DNA of 64,000 bases from JAJEFO01 sp965214325 (lineage in GTDB: Bacteria > Pseudomonadota > Alphaproteobacteria > Rhodobacterales > Rhodobacteraceae). The stretch lies in NCBI GenBank assembly GCA_965214325.1, contig CBDCBG010000006.1, positions 3,224,001 to 3,288,000 on the forward strand, in the 5' to 3' direction. This document shows positions 1 to 7,918 of the stretch, in pieces. The notes under the pieces were generated by a model that was not told the origin of the DNA, searched no databases, and worked only from the letters and a program-made list of their open reading frames with translations. The number at the start of each line of letters is the position of its first letter. Within the stretch, counting starts at the first letter, position 1. The position numbers were made by a program, and so were the translations under genes.

Positions 1-469
1 GCCTGGCAACGATGAAATCGGCCTGGTGCAGAAGATGGCGGGCAAGTCCGTCTGCGTCTTCCGCGACGAGGCGCATGGCGCGCGCGAGCGCGGAACCCGA
101 CCCCCGAGCGATATGCGACGGCGGGGCGTGCATGTCGATCCGAGACGCCTCGGACTCGAAGCCGCCGGAATCATACATCAATGCCCGACCGACCGGGCGC
201 AGTCCTGCGTCGCACAGCACCATGCTGCCGGAAGTGCCATCGACGGCGATCCGCGAAATCTCAGTTCCCCCGTGACCGAACTCCTTCAGTGCCGAGACCT
301 GCCGCAAAAGGCAGGTTTCCACAGCCTGCCACCACTTTTCTGCGTCAATGCGGTCTGGGTCCTGGGGCAGATGCGTCGAGCGGGCCATCGAAACGACTTC
401 CCCGCACTCGTCCACGACAGCGGTTCGAATGCCGCTTGTACCCACGTCAATGCCAAGCGCAAGGCTCAT
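1..469 (-). CDS. FGGY-family carbohydrate kinase, N-terminal part
   Basis: This gene runs off the left edge, so only the first ~156 codons are visible. The reading opens with MSLALGIDVGTSGIRTAVVD, the phosphate-1 loop of FGGY sugar kinases, and later has DGTSGSMVLCD, the second conserved ATP-site segment. Family members phosphorylate pentoses, pentuloses, hexuloses or polyols with ATP in the cytoplasm. The ATG overlaps the stop of the upstream class II aldolase by 4 bases (ATGA), so the two are translationally coupled. A kinase plus class II aldolase is the usual pair for activating and cleaving a ketose phosphate. The exact sugar cannot be told from the N-terminus; xylulokinase, ribulokinase-like and rhamnulokinase-like members are all possible. 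Confidence 0.88.
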   Translation of the reverse strand, partial: MSLALGIDVGTSGIRTAVVDECGEVVSMARSTHLPQDPDRIDAEKWWQAVETCLLRQVSALKEFGHGGTEISRIAVDGTSGSMVLCDAGLRPVGRALMYDSGGFESEASRIDMHAPPSHIARGSGSALARAMRLVAEDADGLARHLLHQADFIVAR

Positions 470-1443
470 GGACGCGAGGCCAGTGCCTGCCGGTACTTTT
501 CGGCATCCCAGTTCAGGAGTTCCGCCTCTGCCCGGGACCCTATTGGATTCGCGGACCAATCCTCCGGCAGGCGGCCGAGTACGTCCGAAAGGCATCGCAG
601 CATGGCCCGCTGGCCAGGAGACGCATCGGTGCGAAGCGCGATCCCGACGCCCTCGGACAGGATTGCCGGCCTCCCGCCGGCCCCGTCGGCGTCGGGCAGT
701 CCCCCGGGCCCGAGAAAGACAACATGGTCGGGATAGTACGAGCCGGACATTGCCAACGTGCAGGTCCGAGGTTCTTGCGCCATCCAACCCTCGCACGCCC
801 ATTCCAGGCCGGAGCCCGGGCTTGCTTCCGGATGGGTGTACGCCGCCGCACGATGTGGCATGGCAAGCCTTTGCTCCACTTCGCCGAGCAGGTCGGAAAC
901 TTCCAGCACCGAACTGCCGCAGCAGATCAGTCCGTGGTTTTGCAAAATGATCACGGCCGTCTTCGCCGTCACCCGCGACATGATAAGTTTGGTCAATGGC
1001 AGGCCAGGCATTTCATAAGGCACCAACACGAAGGGCAGGCCTTCGAGCTTGTCCCGTGCGGCGGCACGGCCTTCAGGGCTGATCGCATGCGTAAGGGTCG
1101 CGATCGAATGCGTATGCACAACGACCGCATGATCGAGCGCGGCATGAAACGTCGTCTCGATTGACGGTCGAAGCGTGGCGTGCGGGTCCAGAACGCTTTC
1201 CTGGCAACTTCCGTCCCCGGCGGACCCGTGCGCTTCCGCAAGCGCCGCCGCGCGGTCAACTGCGACGAAGATGTCCTTCCGTTCCGCTTGTGCCAGTTCC
1301 GTGCCCGAGGCCTTGATCCACATGATCTCGCCGTCCTTTACGGAAGTGTTTCCTCCCGGGCCCTGGACTTGAAGCGGATCCTTGCCGAGTCGGGCCGAAA
1401 GGGCGCGAAATTCGGAATCGAGAAGTTCAAGGCGTGCGCTCAT
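466..1443 (-). CDS. class II aldolase/adducin family protein
   Basis: A cytoplasmic metal-dependent aldolase of 325 residues. The N-terminal GPGGNTSVKD segment (about residues 29-38) is the phosphate-binding glycine motif of class II (RhaD/FucA-type) aldolases. The zinc ligands are visible as HTHS (near residue 112) and NHG (near 170). Class II aldolases of this family cleave ketose 1-phosphates to DHAP and an aldehyde. The protein is longer than FucA (~215 aa) and its N-terminal motif resembles the aldolase half of aldolase/short-chain-dehydrogenase fusions, without the dehydrogenase part. It overlaps the downstream FGGY kinase start by 4 bases. An IS5-type element sits about 130 bases upstream and may have displaced or replaced its native promoter. 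The substrate is not known. Confidence 0.85.
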   Translation of the reverse strand: MSARLELLDSEFRALSARLGKDPLQVQGPGGNTSVKDGEIMWIKASGTELAQAERKDIFVAVDRAAALAEAHGSAGDGSCQESVLDPHATLRPSIETTFHAALDHAVVVHTHSIATLTHAISPEGRAAARDKLEGLPFVLVPYEMPGLPLTKLIMSRVTAKTAVIILQNHGLICCGSSVLEVSDLLGEVEQRLAMPHRAAAYTHPEASPGSGLEWACEGWMAQEPRTCTLAMSGSYYPDHVVFLGPGGLPDADGAGGRPAILSEGVGIALRTDASPGQRAMLRCLSDVLGRLPEDWSANPIGSRAEAELLNWDAEKYRQALASRP

Positions 1444-1613
1444 CAGGTGTCCGCCCTGGAAACCCCGGCCTCGAGTCCGGGGAGGAAGGCGCGCCTCTTC
1501 GCTTGGTGCGGGCCAGTCCGGAGCTCACTTGGACTGACGAGAAAATTGGAGGCTACGCTTGCTCTCTCAGAAGGCTGAATCATAAGTCATTGAGTTGATC
1601 ATGTCATTGGTTT

Positions 1614-2264
1614 TCATGGCGTTGCCCCTCGCGCCAGACGGCGGGTCAGGAAGCGGCAGGCGGCCAGCTGGACCCAGGCCAGGGAGCTCGCCAGCGTCCG
1701 CTCCACGTCCTTCGCCAGGCGCCGGCACCACGACAGCCAGGCGAACGTCCGCTCCACCACCCATCGGCGACAGGGGACGGTGAAGCCCCTTGTCTCCCTG
1801 GGCCCGGGCACGATCTCCAGGATCGATCCGGGGCCGTGCTCCGCCAGCGCGGCCTCCGGCTTCGGTCCCGCATGCCCGCCGTCCGCCCACAGCTTTCTCA
1901 CCTCCGGCGCCTTCTCCGGCACCGCGAGGATGACAGCCGGCGCACCGTCCCGGTCCTGCACGTCGGCCGCGTGAACCCGGACCGCGATCGGGAACCCCTC
2001 CACGTCCACCGTGGCGTGGCGCTTCCTGCCCTTGATCCTCTTGCCCGCGCCGCATCCCGACGGGCCGCCCATCTCCGTCGTCTTCACCGGCTGGCTGTCG
2101 ATCGCGGCCGCCGCCGGATCTCCGGAGCGCCCCGCCTGCATGCGCGCAAGATCGCGCAGCGCGTCCATCATGCGCTCCGGAACGCCGTCGTCGCGCCATG
2201 CGCAGAAATGGTTCCGAACCGTCGCAAGGGCGGGAAACACTTGGGAACCGCCCGCCACCGGCAC
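1614..2264 (-). CDS. IS5-family transposase, DDE domain frame (OrfB)
   Basis: This frame carries the catalytic part of the IS5/IS427 transposase. The first Asp is in AAIDSQPVKTTEMGG, the second in LWADGGHAGPK, and the Glu in RRWVVERTFAWL. It also has the arginine-rich GKRIKGRKRHATVD segment typical of the group. It overlaps OrfA by about 100 bases in another frame, consistent with frameshift expression. Both halves appear full length compared with the copy at 63124-63986, so the element could still be active. Confidence 0.78.
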   Translation of the reverse strand: MPVAGGSQVFPALATVRNHFCAWRDDGVPERMMDALRDLARMQAGRSGDPAAAAIDSQPVKTTEMGGPSGCGAGKRIKGRKRHATVDVEGFPIAVRVHAADVQDRDGAPAVILAVPEKAPEVRKLWADGGHAGPKPEAALAEHGPGSILEIVPGPRETRGFTVPCRRWVVERTFAWLSWCRRLAKDVERTLASSLAWVQLAACRFLTRRLARGATP

Positions 2265-2449
2265 CCCGTCGCCAGCATGTACCGGATCGCGTCGGAAACC
2301 GCCCGAAGGTCGGCGGTGCGGCGACGGCCCGGCCTCGACGGAGCCGGCAGGAGCGGCTCGATCACAAGCCGTTCCTCGTCGCTCAAATCGCTTTCATGCC
2401 GGTCCGAACTGCGCCCGTGCTTCTCGCGGGCGGTCCCGTTCCAAGCCAT
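2168..2449 (-). CDS. IS5-family transposase, upstream frame (OrfA)
   Basis: This is the N-terminal half of an IS5/IS427-type transposase, starting MAWNGTAREK after a GGGAGG-like ribosome site. It contains the conserved DLSDEERLVIEPLLP segment and the ATGCRWRAVPKCFPPL segment that precedes the DDE domain. After the FPPL segment the frame drifts into unrelated sequence, and the continuation lies in the overlapping frame 1614-2264. Functional transposase needs a frameshift in the overlap. The 115-residue open frame starts further upstream at 2515, but the ATG at 2449 matches the start of the related copy at 63124. Confidence 0.75.
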   Translation of the reverse strand: MAWNGTAREKHGRSSDRHESDLSDEERLVIEPLLPAPSRPGRRRTADLRAVSDAIRYMLATGCRWRAVPKCFPPLRRFGTISAHGATTAFRSA

Positions 2450-2527
2450 GTGGCCCTCCCTGCCTGATGTCGAAGTCAGCATGGAAATACCACGTCTGGG
2501 GGAAGCCATCCACATTTTAGGTCAGCC

Positions 2528-2696
2528 TCTCAGGCTCACGCAAATGCAGGAGGGCATGATGACGCAGCTTACCGGGGCGCGCCATTCCCGCGAACGGTCG
2601 CGCGTGGCCCCCGGCCTGGTCGGGGCTGGTCATTCTGTGCAGGCAGTGGCGCTCCATCCGGGCCAGCTGTGCGTCGCTGAGGATCAGTCTGTCCAT
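2528..2696 (-). pseudogene. fragment of another IS5-family transposase
   Basis: An ATG at 2696 opens MDRLILSDAQLARMERHCL, which matches the start of IS1031-type IS5 transposases. After about 30 residues the similarity is lost and the frame runs into the neighbouring IS5 end. The fragment is a scrap of a different IS subgroup from the intact element beside it, so one IS seems to have inserted next to or into the remains of another. Confidence 0.6.
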
Positions 2697-2713
2697 TGGC
2701 CTGCTTTCCGTCT

Positions 2714-2757
2714 GCCTCCTGGTTCGGGACCAGGAGGCCGCTCCCGAACCAGGAGGC
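2714..2757. repeat. perfect 16-bp inverted repeat with 12-nt spacer
   Basis: The arms are GCCTCCTGGTTCGGGA at 2714-2729 and its exact reverse complement at 2742-2757. The repeat lies just upstream of the IS5 transposase scrap. It could be a terminator-like hairpin, an IS end fold-back or a recombination scar. The spacer itself repeats CCAGGAGG, so shorter alternative hairpins can form. No run of T follows on either strand. Confidence 0.7.
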
Positions 2758-2786
2758 ATCAAGCGGAAAGCCCTCCTGAATTGCAA

Positions 2787-3350
2787 CCCCGAATGTCAGC
2801 AGCCTAGGTCCCGGGAAAGGATTGGGCATCGTTCGATAGCGCCTTGCTGACCGCAGGTCTTGACTCGAATTCGGCAACGACTGCCGGTGCTCTCTTGTTC
2901 GAACCTGTCTTCGGAATCCTGAATTTCGAGGACGACAGCGGCACATTCCGCCTCAGCGCGTTTTGGCAACTGGCCATGCGCGGCGCCTTCCTGTTTCTTG
3001 CGAACCTCCCGCAGTTTCTGCCTATTCAAGTTCGTAGGCCGCGCGTCAGCGTCAAGACCGCTGTTTCGAGATGAGCCAAATGGCGTTAAGGGGCAATTGT
3101 GAAAGGGTCCACGGACTATGGGGCTCCCTTTGGTTCGGTTCCTTGACTCAAGATTCTGCACATGGCACCGAATTGGGCAGACGCATTATAAATCGAATAG
3201 AAAAGATAAATTTTCATATTGGCATTTATACCCTGAACGGTGACAGAATTCGCGTGCCAATTTCCGAAGAAGTCGTACGGAGCGCGCTATTTTGCCGAAC
3301 TGATCCACCGATACGAACGAGTAACCGAGGCACATCTAGGGAGTAATTCA
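2787..3350. other. gene-free stretch upstream of the ABC importer
   Basis: About 560 bases with only short, compositionally poor open frames on both strands and no recognisable protein motif. From 3180 to 3240 the sequence is AT-rich (for example GATAAATTTTCATATT), unlike the rest of the window. This is the likeliest place for the promoter of the importer operon that starts at 3351. No specific -35/-10 pair is asserted. Confidence 0.5.
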
Positions 3351-4526
3351 ATGAACCTTGGAAGAACAACGCTATCCGCAATCGCAGCTCTTTCCGCCGC
3401 GATCCTGACCATGACCGGACCAAGCCAAGCTCAAGTGACTGATGCCGCATGGGCGTTTCTGTCCGAAGGAGGGATCACCGATGCGTTGATCGAACAGGCC
3501 GGCGCTGCGGCCGAGACGGAACTCGATATCCCGCAGGAATGGATCGAGATGGCCAGGGAAGAGGGGCCCATCAACATGGGTACCAATGACACGTCCGAAC
3601 ATGTCGCCCGGTGGCTGCCGATCTTCAACGCGCGTTATCCCGACATTCAGCTCGACGCGACCGAGACTTCGGGCGCGGCCCGCGCGGTTCAGCCGCTTCT
3701 GGCATTCAAGGCCGGCAAGCTGACCCGTCATATTGTCAACAGCTTCGAGGGTTCCCTGCAGGATTACATCGAGGCCGATGCGCTGGAAGAGATTGACGAC
3801 CTGCCGGCCTTGGCCGGGGTTCCGGAAGATCGCCGCGATCCGCAAGGGCGCTATACGGGGATGCAGAACACCACGTGGTGTCTAGGCTACAACAAGGATC
3901 GGGTTTCGGCGGAAGAATTGCCGGCTACCTGGTCAGACCTGATGGCCGAAGGTACGCCGCTGGCCGACGGTCGCGTGGGCGCCGCCAACCGTGCGCAGCT
4001 CTGGGCCATCAATCTCTGGACTCATCCGGACTATGGCCCGGACGGCGTGGCCAACGAAATCCTTCCCGGCTTCTTCAACAACCTCAGGCCTCAGCTGAGA
4101 AAGGAAGGGATCGGGGGGATCTCCAACCTGCTGCTTGCCGGCGAATTCGACGTGGCCTTGCCGGTGCCCAATGACGAGACGTTCGAGATGATGCAGACCG
4201 GCGCCCCGATCGGTTTCCACTGCCCCGAGCCCGTGGCGCAGTATTTCAGCCTGATCGGCATGTTCCGGAATTCGCCGAGCCATTACTCGTCGAAAGTCCT
4301 GATCAACTGGATGCTGAGCCAGGAGGGTCAATTGACGCGCTATGTCGCAGGGCTGGATGGGCCGGTCCACAAGGATCTGCAGACCGAATACTCGACAGCT
4401 CTGGGCGGGTCCTTTGCGGGCAAGGACATCGCGCTTCGGACTTTGCAAGGCCTGACTGAAGAGCTGCCAAAGCTCTACGACGTCTACAACCCGATGTGGA
4501 CTGATGCGGGTGGGCCCGCGCGCTAG
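3351..4526 (+). CDS. ABC transporter substrate-binding protein (family 1, FbpA/PotD-like)
   Basis: A secreted periplasmic binding protein of 391 residues. The start is placed at 3351 (MNLGRTTLSAI) because a GGGAG site lies 7 bases upstream and a signal peptide ending near SQAQ follows directly; the longer open frame from 3240 has no such site. The mature protein shows the extracellular solute-binding family 1 layout: NMGTNDTSEH early, a GMQNTTWCLGYNKD strand in the middle and a helical C-terminal half. It is followed by a fused permease and an ATPase, forming a complete importer. Family relatives carry iron, spermidine/putrescine, thiamine or phosphonates. The tandem tyrosines typical of ferric-binding proteins are not evident, so iron is not assumed. 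Confidence 0.85.
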   Translation: MNLGRTTLSAIAALSAAILTMTGPSQAQVTDAAWAFLSEGGITDALIEQAGAAAETELDIPQEWIEMAREEGPINMGTNDTSEHVARWLPIFNARYPDIQLDATETSGAARAVQPLLAFKAGKLTRHIVNSFEGSLQDYIEADALEEIDDLPALAGVPEDRRDPQGRYTGMQNTTWCLGYNKDRVSAEELPATWSDLMAEGTPLADGRVGAANRAQLWAINLWTHPDYGPDGVANEILPGFFNNLRPQLRKEGIGGISNLLLAGEFDVALPVPNDETFEMMQTGAPIGFHCPEPVAQYFSLIGMFRNSPSHYSSKVLINWMLSQEGQLTRYVAGLDGPVHKDLQTEYSTALGGSFAGKDIALRTLQGLTEELPKLYDVYNPMWTDAGGPAR

Positions 4527-4613
4527 GTCCGGAAACGTGAACAGAACGGAGGCAGCCGCTCCCCTGGCTGCCTTCCTCCGTGTTCGCATAGCGCCTGATC
4601 ACCGGCGATTGTC

Positions 4614-6392
4614 ATGGCCTTGACTTCTGCTGCAGCGAACAGCGACCCGATTGCCGCCGGCGCCAGCCGGCGCATTCTGTCTCGGGCGTTCCCCTGGACG
4701 GTTCTGGCAATCGTGCTGGTGATGACCATCGCACCGATCTTTTCGCTGATCGTCGGGTCCTTCAGCCTGTCGCGCCTGCCCAACGAGTTCTCGCTGGACA
4801 ATCTGGGGCTGGCGAACTTCTACGCCGTCTGGATTGAGCAACGCATCGACAGAGTGCTTTGGAACACGGCTGTCTACGTGATCGGATCCACGATCTTTGG
4901 CGTCGGGATTGCCGTCATTCTAGCCTGGCTGGTCGAACGCAGCGACATGCCGGGCAAGATGTGGGTCTACGCCGGAGTGCCTTTGGCGATTGCGGTGCCC
5001 GGCATACTTCACTCAATCACCTGGGTGTTGCTGATGAGCCCCCGCGCCGGCTTCATCAACCGCGCCTGGATGCACCTCTTCGGCACAAGCGAACCCTTGT
5101 TCGACGTCTACACGATGGGCGGGCTGATCTTCGCCGAGGGCCTCCGCCTCGTGCCGGTTGCATTTCTGATGATGGTTCCACTGTTCCGCTCGATGGATCC
5201 GGCGCTGGAGGAGGCAGCCGCCACGAACGGCGCCAGCCCGCTGCGGGCCACGCGGCGCGTCACGCTGATGCTGATGCTTCCGGGGCTTGCGGCGATCACG
5301 ATCTTTCAGGCGATCACCGCACTGGAGAATTTCGAGATCCCCGGGATTCTCGGACTTCCGGTCAATCTGCACGTATTCTCGACGCGGGTCTTCAACATCA
5401 TCGACAACGTCGGGACGATACCGGCTTTCGGGCAGGCCAACGCGGCGGCAATCTTCTATCTCGTCATCGCTCTGATCACGTCATTTTGCTACATCCGGCT
5501 GGTTCGCCACTCCGAACGTTATGCGGTGATCACCGGCAAGGGCTATACGCCCCGGCAGGTCAGGCTGCGCCGTTGGCGCTATGTCACCTTGGCCGGCGCG
5601 CTCCTGTTCCTGTTTCTGACCATTGCTCTGCCGTTCCTGGTGATGCTCTACGTGTCGCTTATCAACTACATGCGGCAACCCAGCTGGGAGGCGGTCCAAA
5701 GCTTCTCGTTTCAGCACTACGAGAAGGTGATCAATCAGCCGCGTGCGCAAAGGGTCTTGTGGAACACGATCTACATGACGATTCTCACGGCGACGGCGGT
5801 GACGACGCTGTCCTTCGTTATCGCCTATATCGTCGTTCGCACGCGTTTCGTGGCCCGCTACGTGCTCGACATGCTGGCCTTCCTGCCGCACTCGATCCCG
5901 GGCATTGTGCTAGGGCTGGCGCTGTTCTGGCTGCTCTTGCAATTCGATATCCTTACCGGTGCCAGCACGTTCGGTTCGCTCTATGCGCTGGTATTCGGTT
6001 TCACGGTGCTCTTTATTGCCTATGGCGTCCGCGCCATGAGTACCGCGCTCATCCAGATTCACGCCGACCTGGAAGACGCGGCCAAACTGTGCGGCGCGCC
6101 GCCGCTCCGCGTGGCGATTCGGGTTTTTGTACCGCTGCTTCTGCCCACGATCGTGGGGATCTGGATCTACTGCGCGCTCCTCAGCGTCAGGTTCATCAGC
6201 CTTCCGCTGATCCTGTCACAGGGCGGCGACAACGAGGTGCTTGGGGTGATGATCTGGTACTTGTGGGACAACGGCAACATCAGCTCGGTCGGGGCCATTG
6301 GCGTCGGCCTGATGCTGTTCATGTTCTGCCTGGCTCTTGTGCTGCGGTTCGTCGGGTTCGGCCGGCAGCGCAATGTCGGGGCGGCCATATGA
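4614..6392 (+). CDS. ABC transporter permease, two-domain (FbpB-type)
   Basis: A 592-residue inner-membrane protein with two complete permease halves, each of about six membrane segments. Each half carries an EAA loop that docks the ATPase: LEEAAATNGASPLRA near residue 200 and LEDAAKLCGAPPLRV near residue 485. The fused two-domain arrangement is typical of FbpB/ThiP-type importers, so one chain replaces a permease dimer. It lies 87 bases after the binding-protein gene and overlaps the ATPase start by 4 bases (ATGA). The transported substrate is unknown. Confidence 0.9.
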   Translation: MALTSAAANSDPIAAGASRRILSRAFPWTVLAIVLVMTIAPIFSLIVGSFSLSRLPNEFSLDNLGLANFYAVWIEQRIDRVLWNTAVYVIGSTIFGVGIAVILAWLVERSDMPGKMWVYAGVPLAIAVPGILHSITWVLLMSPRAGFINRAWMHLFGTSEPLFDVYTMGGLIFAEGLRLVPVAFLMMVPLFRSMDPALEEAAATNGASPLRATRRVTLMLMLPGLAAITIFQAITALENFEIPGILGLPVNLHVFSTRVFNIIDNVGTIPAFGQANAAAIFYLVIALITSFCYIRLVRHSERYAVITGKGYTPRQVRLRRWRYVTLAGALLFLFLTIALPFLVMLYVSLINYMRQPSWEAVQSFSFQHYEKVINQPRAQRVLWNTIYMTILTATAVTTLSFVIAYIVVRTRFVARYVLDMLAFLPHSIPGIVLGLALFWLLLQFDILTGASTFGSLYALVFGFTVLFIAYGVRAMSTALIQIHADLEDAAKLCGAPPLRVAIRVFVPLLLPTIVGIWIYCALLSVRFISLPLILSQGGDNEVLGVMIWYLWDNGNISSVGAIGVGLMLFMFCLALVLRFVGFGRQRNVGAAI

Positions 6393-7468
6393 TCCGCATC
6401 GAAGATCTCGGAGTGACGTTCCGCACTGATCACGGCGACGTTCACGCCGTCAAGGGTGTGTCAATCCACGTGGCGGAAGGCGAATTCTACACGCTTCTGG
6501 GACCCAGCGGCTGCGGCAAGACGACGACGTTGCGCTGCCTTGCCGGACTGGAGCGACCCACCGTGGGGCGCATCTTGCTGGATGGTGAGGCCGTCTACGA
6601 TGCCAACCGGGATGTCACCGTGCCGACGCACCAGCGAGACATCGCGATGGTGTTTCAGTCCTACGCCATCTGGCCGCACCTGACGGTATTTGAAAACGTG
6701 GCCTTCCCGTTGCGCGAAATGCGGCCGCGCGTCAGAGACAGCGAGATTCGCGACCGCGTGGCGAGGTCCCTCGAGTTGGTCCAGCTCTCCGGCTACGATC
6801 TGCGCCCGGCTCCATTCCTGTCCGGCGGACAGCAGCAGCGGCTTGCCCTGGCTCGCGCGATCTGCCGGGAATCCCCGGTCGTTCTGCTCGACGAACCACT
6901 CAGCAACCTCGATGCCAAGTTGCGGGCAGAAACCCGCCTTGAACTGCGCAGCCTCGTCAAGCGGCTTGGCATGACCGCTGTCTACGTGACCCACGACCAG
7001 ACCGAAGCGCTGACCATGGCGGATCGCGTGGCGGTCATGAATGCAGGCGAAATAGTTCAGGAATCATCGCCGCGGGAAATCTACCAGAGGCCCAAATCGC
7101 GCTTTGTCGCCAGCTTCATCGGGCAGATAAATTTCCTCGAAGGAGCGGTCAGTGCGCCGGGGGTTGTTGATACAGCCGCAGGCAAGTTGCGGTTTGCGAC
7201 CAGTGACGGTCCTGAAGCAGGGACGAGGGTCACCGTCGCCATCCGCCCGGAGAATCTGTTTCCTTGCGTCGATGGCTTGACGAGTGACGGCAATCTGCTC
7301 GACGGAGAAGTGGAGGAGGTCGTGTTCCTGGGCGGAATGCTGGAATGCGTCGTGAAGACCGGCTCGGCGAGCCTCACCTTGCAGCTTCACCCGTCGAACG
7401 ATCTGGAGCCGGGCGCGAAAGTTCAGATATTCGTGCAGCCTGATGACGTGAACGTCCTCACGGAATAG
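6389..7468 (+). CDS. ABC transporter ATP-binding protein (FbpC/PotA-type)
   Basis: A 359-residue cytoplasmic ATPase that powers the importer encoded just upstream. Walker A is GPSGCGKTT near residue 37, the Q-loop is MVFQSYAIWPH, the signature is LSGGQQQRLALARA, Walker B is VVLLDEPLSNLD and the switch is VTHDQTEAL. After the nucleotide-binding domain (to about 235) comes a TOBE regulatory domain ending in VFVQPDDVNV-like sequence. The start at 6389 overlaps the permease stop, so translation is coupled. The open frame continues far upstream, but that part is out-of-frame permease DNA. Confidence 0.92.
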   Translation: MIRIEDLGVTFRTDHGDVHAVKGVSIHVAEGEFYTLLGPSGCGKTTTLRCLAGLERPTVGRILLDGEAVYDANRDVTVPTHQRDIAMVFQSYAIWPHLTVFENVAFPLREMRPRVRDSEIRDRVARSLELVQLSGYDLRPAPFLSGGQQQRLALARAICRESPVVLLDEPLSNLDAKLRAETRLELRSLVKRLGMTAVYVTHDQTEALTMADRVAVMNAGEIVQESSPREIYQRPKSRFVASFIGQINFLEGAVSAPGVVDTAAGKLRFATSDGPEAGTRVTVAIRPENLFPCVDGLTSDGNLLDGEVEEVVFLGGMLECVVKTGSASLTLQLHPSNDLEPGAKVQIFVQPDDVNVLTE

Positions 7469-7622
7469 GGGACTTGCAACGAACGGTTGAAACCGGCGCT
7501 GTTCCGTTTTGGCCGGACCTTCCAGCTGAAACTTGCCTGACGGCCGCTCATAAGAGCTTCGTTCAATCCGGGAATTCTGATCTGACCCAAAGTGAGATAC
7601 AACAGCAAAGGCTGACAGAAAA

Positions 7623-7826
7623 CGCGCCGCCGACGGGCTGCTGGTCCACAGCTTCACGACCCTTCTCGCCGACCTGGCCGCGCTGACGCTGAACGAGGTG
7701 ACCCTGCCTGGCAGTCCGGACCATGCCTTCCCGTTGCTGGCGACCCGGACGGAGGTACAGGGCCGCGCCTTCGAACTGCTGGAGATCGATCCCGGCAGGG
7801 GTGTTGCCATGCAATTGGCAGGTTGA
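7623..7826 (+). pseudogene. C-terminal scrap of an IS1634-type transposase
   Basis: The frame reads DGLLVHSFTTLLADLAALTL and then LNEVTLPGSPDH and FELLEIDPG. It aligns with the last ~65 residues of the intact transposase at 33547-35313 (LPVHSFTTLLSDLATLTLNE, then LLEIDPAKF). The rest of the gene is missing. The scrap lies between the ABC importer and the 3' end of a group II intron, so an IS1634 copy was once here and was mostly deleted. Confidence 0.8.
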
Positions 7827-7918
7827 ATCCCCGGGAATCCGCCGTTGGCCCCTTGATTTGCGAAGGATTCCTGTCCGACCCCAAAAGTAGAGTCGAGGGG
7901 AGGCGCGCCCGGCTGTAG

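Larger units (their letters stand above)
1573..2527 (-). mobile_element. IS5-family element (IS427-like, two overlapping frames), copy 1
   Basis: A ~955-bp insertion sequence read on the minus strand. Its two ends both begin GGCTGA reading inward. The coding part is split in two overlapping frames, as in IS427-type elements that make transposase by ribosomal frameshifting. A related element at the right edge of the window has matching internal landmarks, such as GAATCATAAGTCATTGA near the right end and GACCTAAAA near the left, but different outermost bases (GCTTGA). No clear target duplication was found. Confidence 0.8.

Noticed and set aside
26..1164. Several plus-strand frames at the left edge
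   Set aside because: They are Arg/Pro-rich shadows of the kinase and aldolase on the minus strand.
1567..1620. Target duplication of the first IS5 copy (TCTCAG near both sides)
   Set aside because: The matching bases are not at the same distance from the two IS ends, so they are not a true duplication.
4859..6388. Upstream extension of the ABC ATPase frame
   Set aside because: It overlaps the permease in another frame and lacks any motif; the ATPase starts at 6389 with an ATGA overlap.
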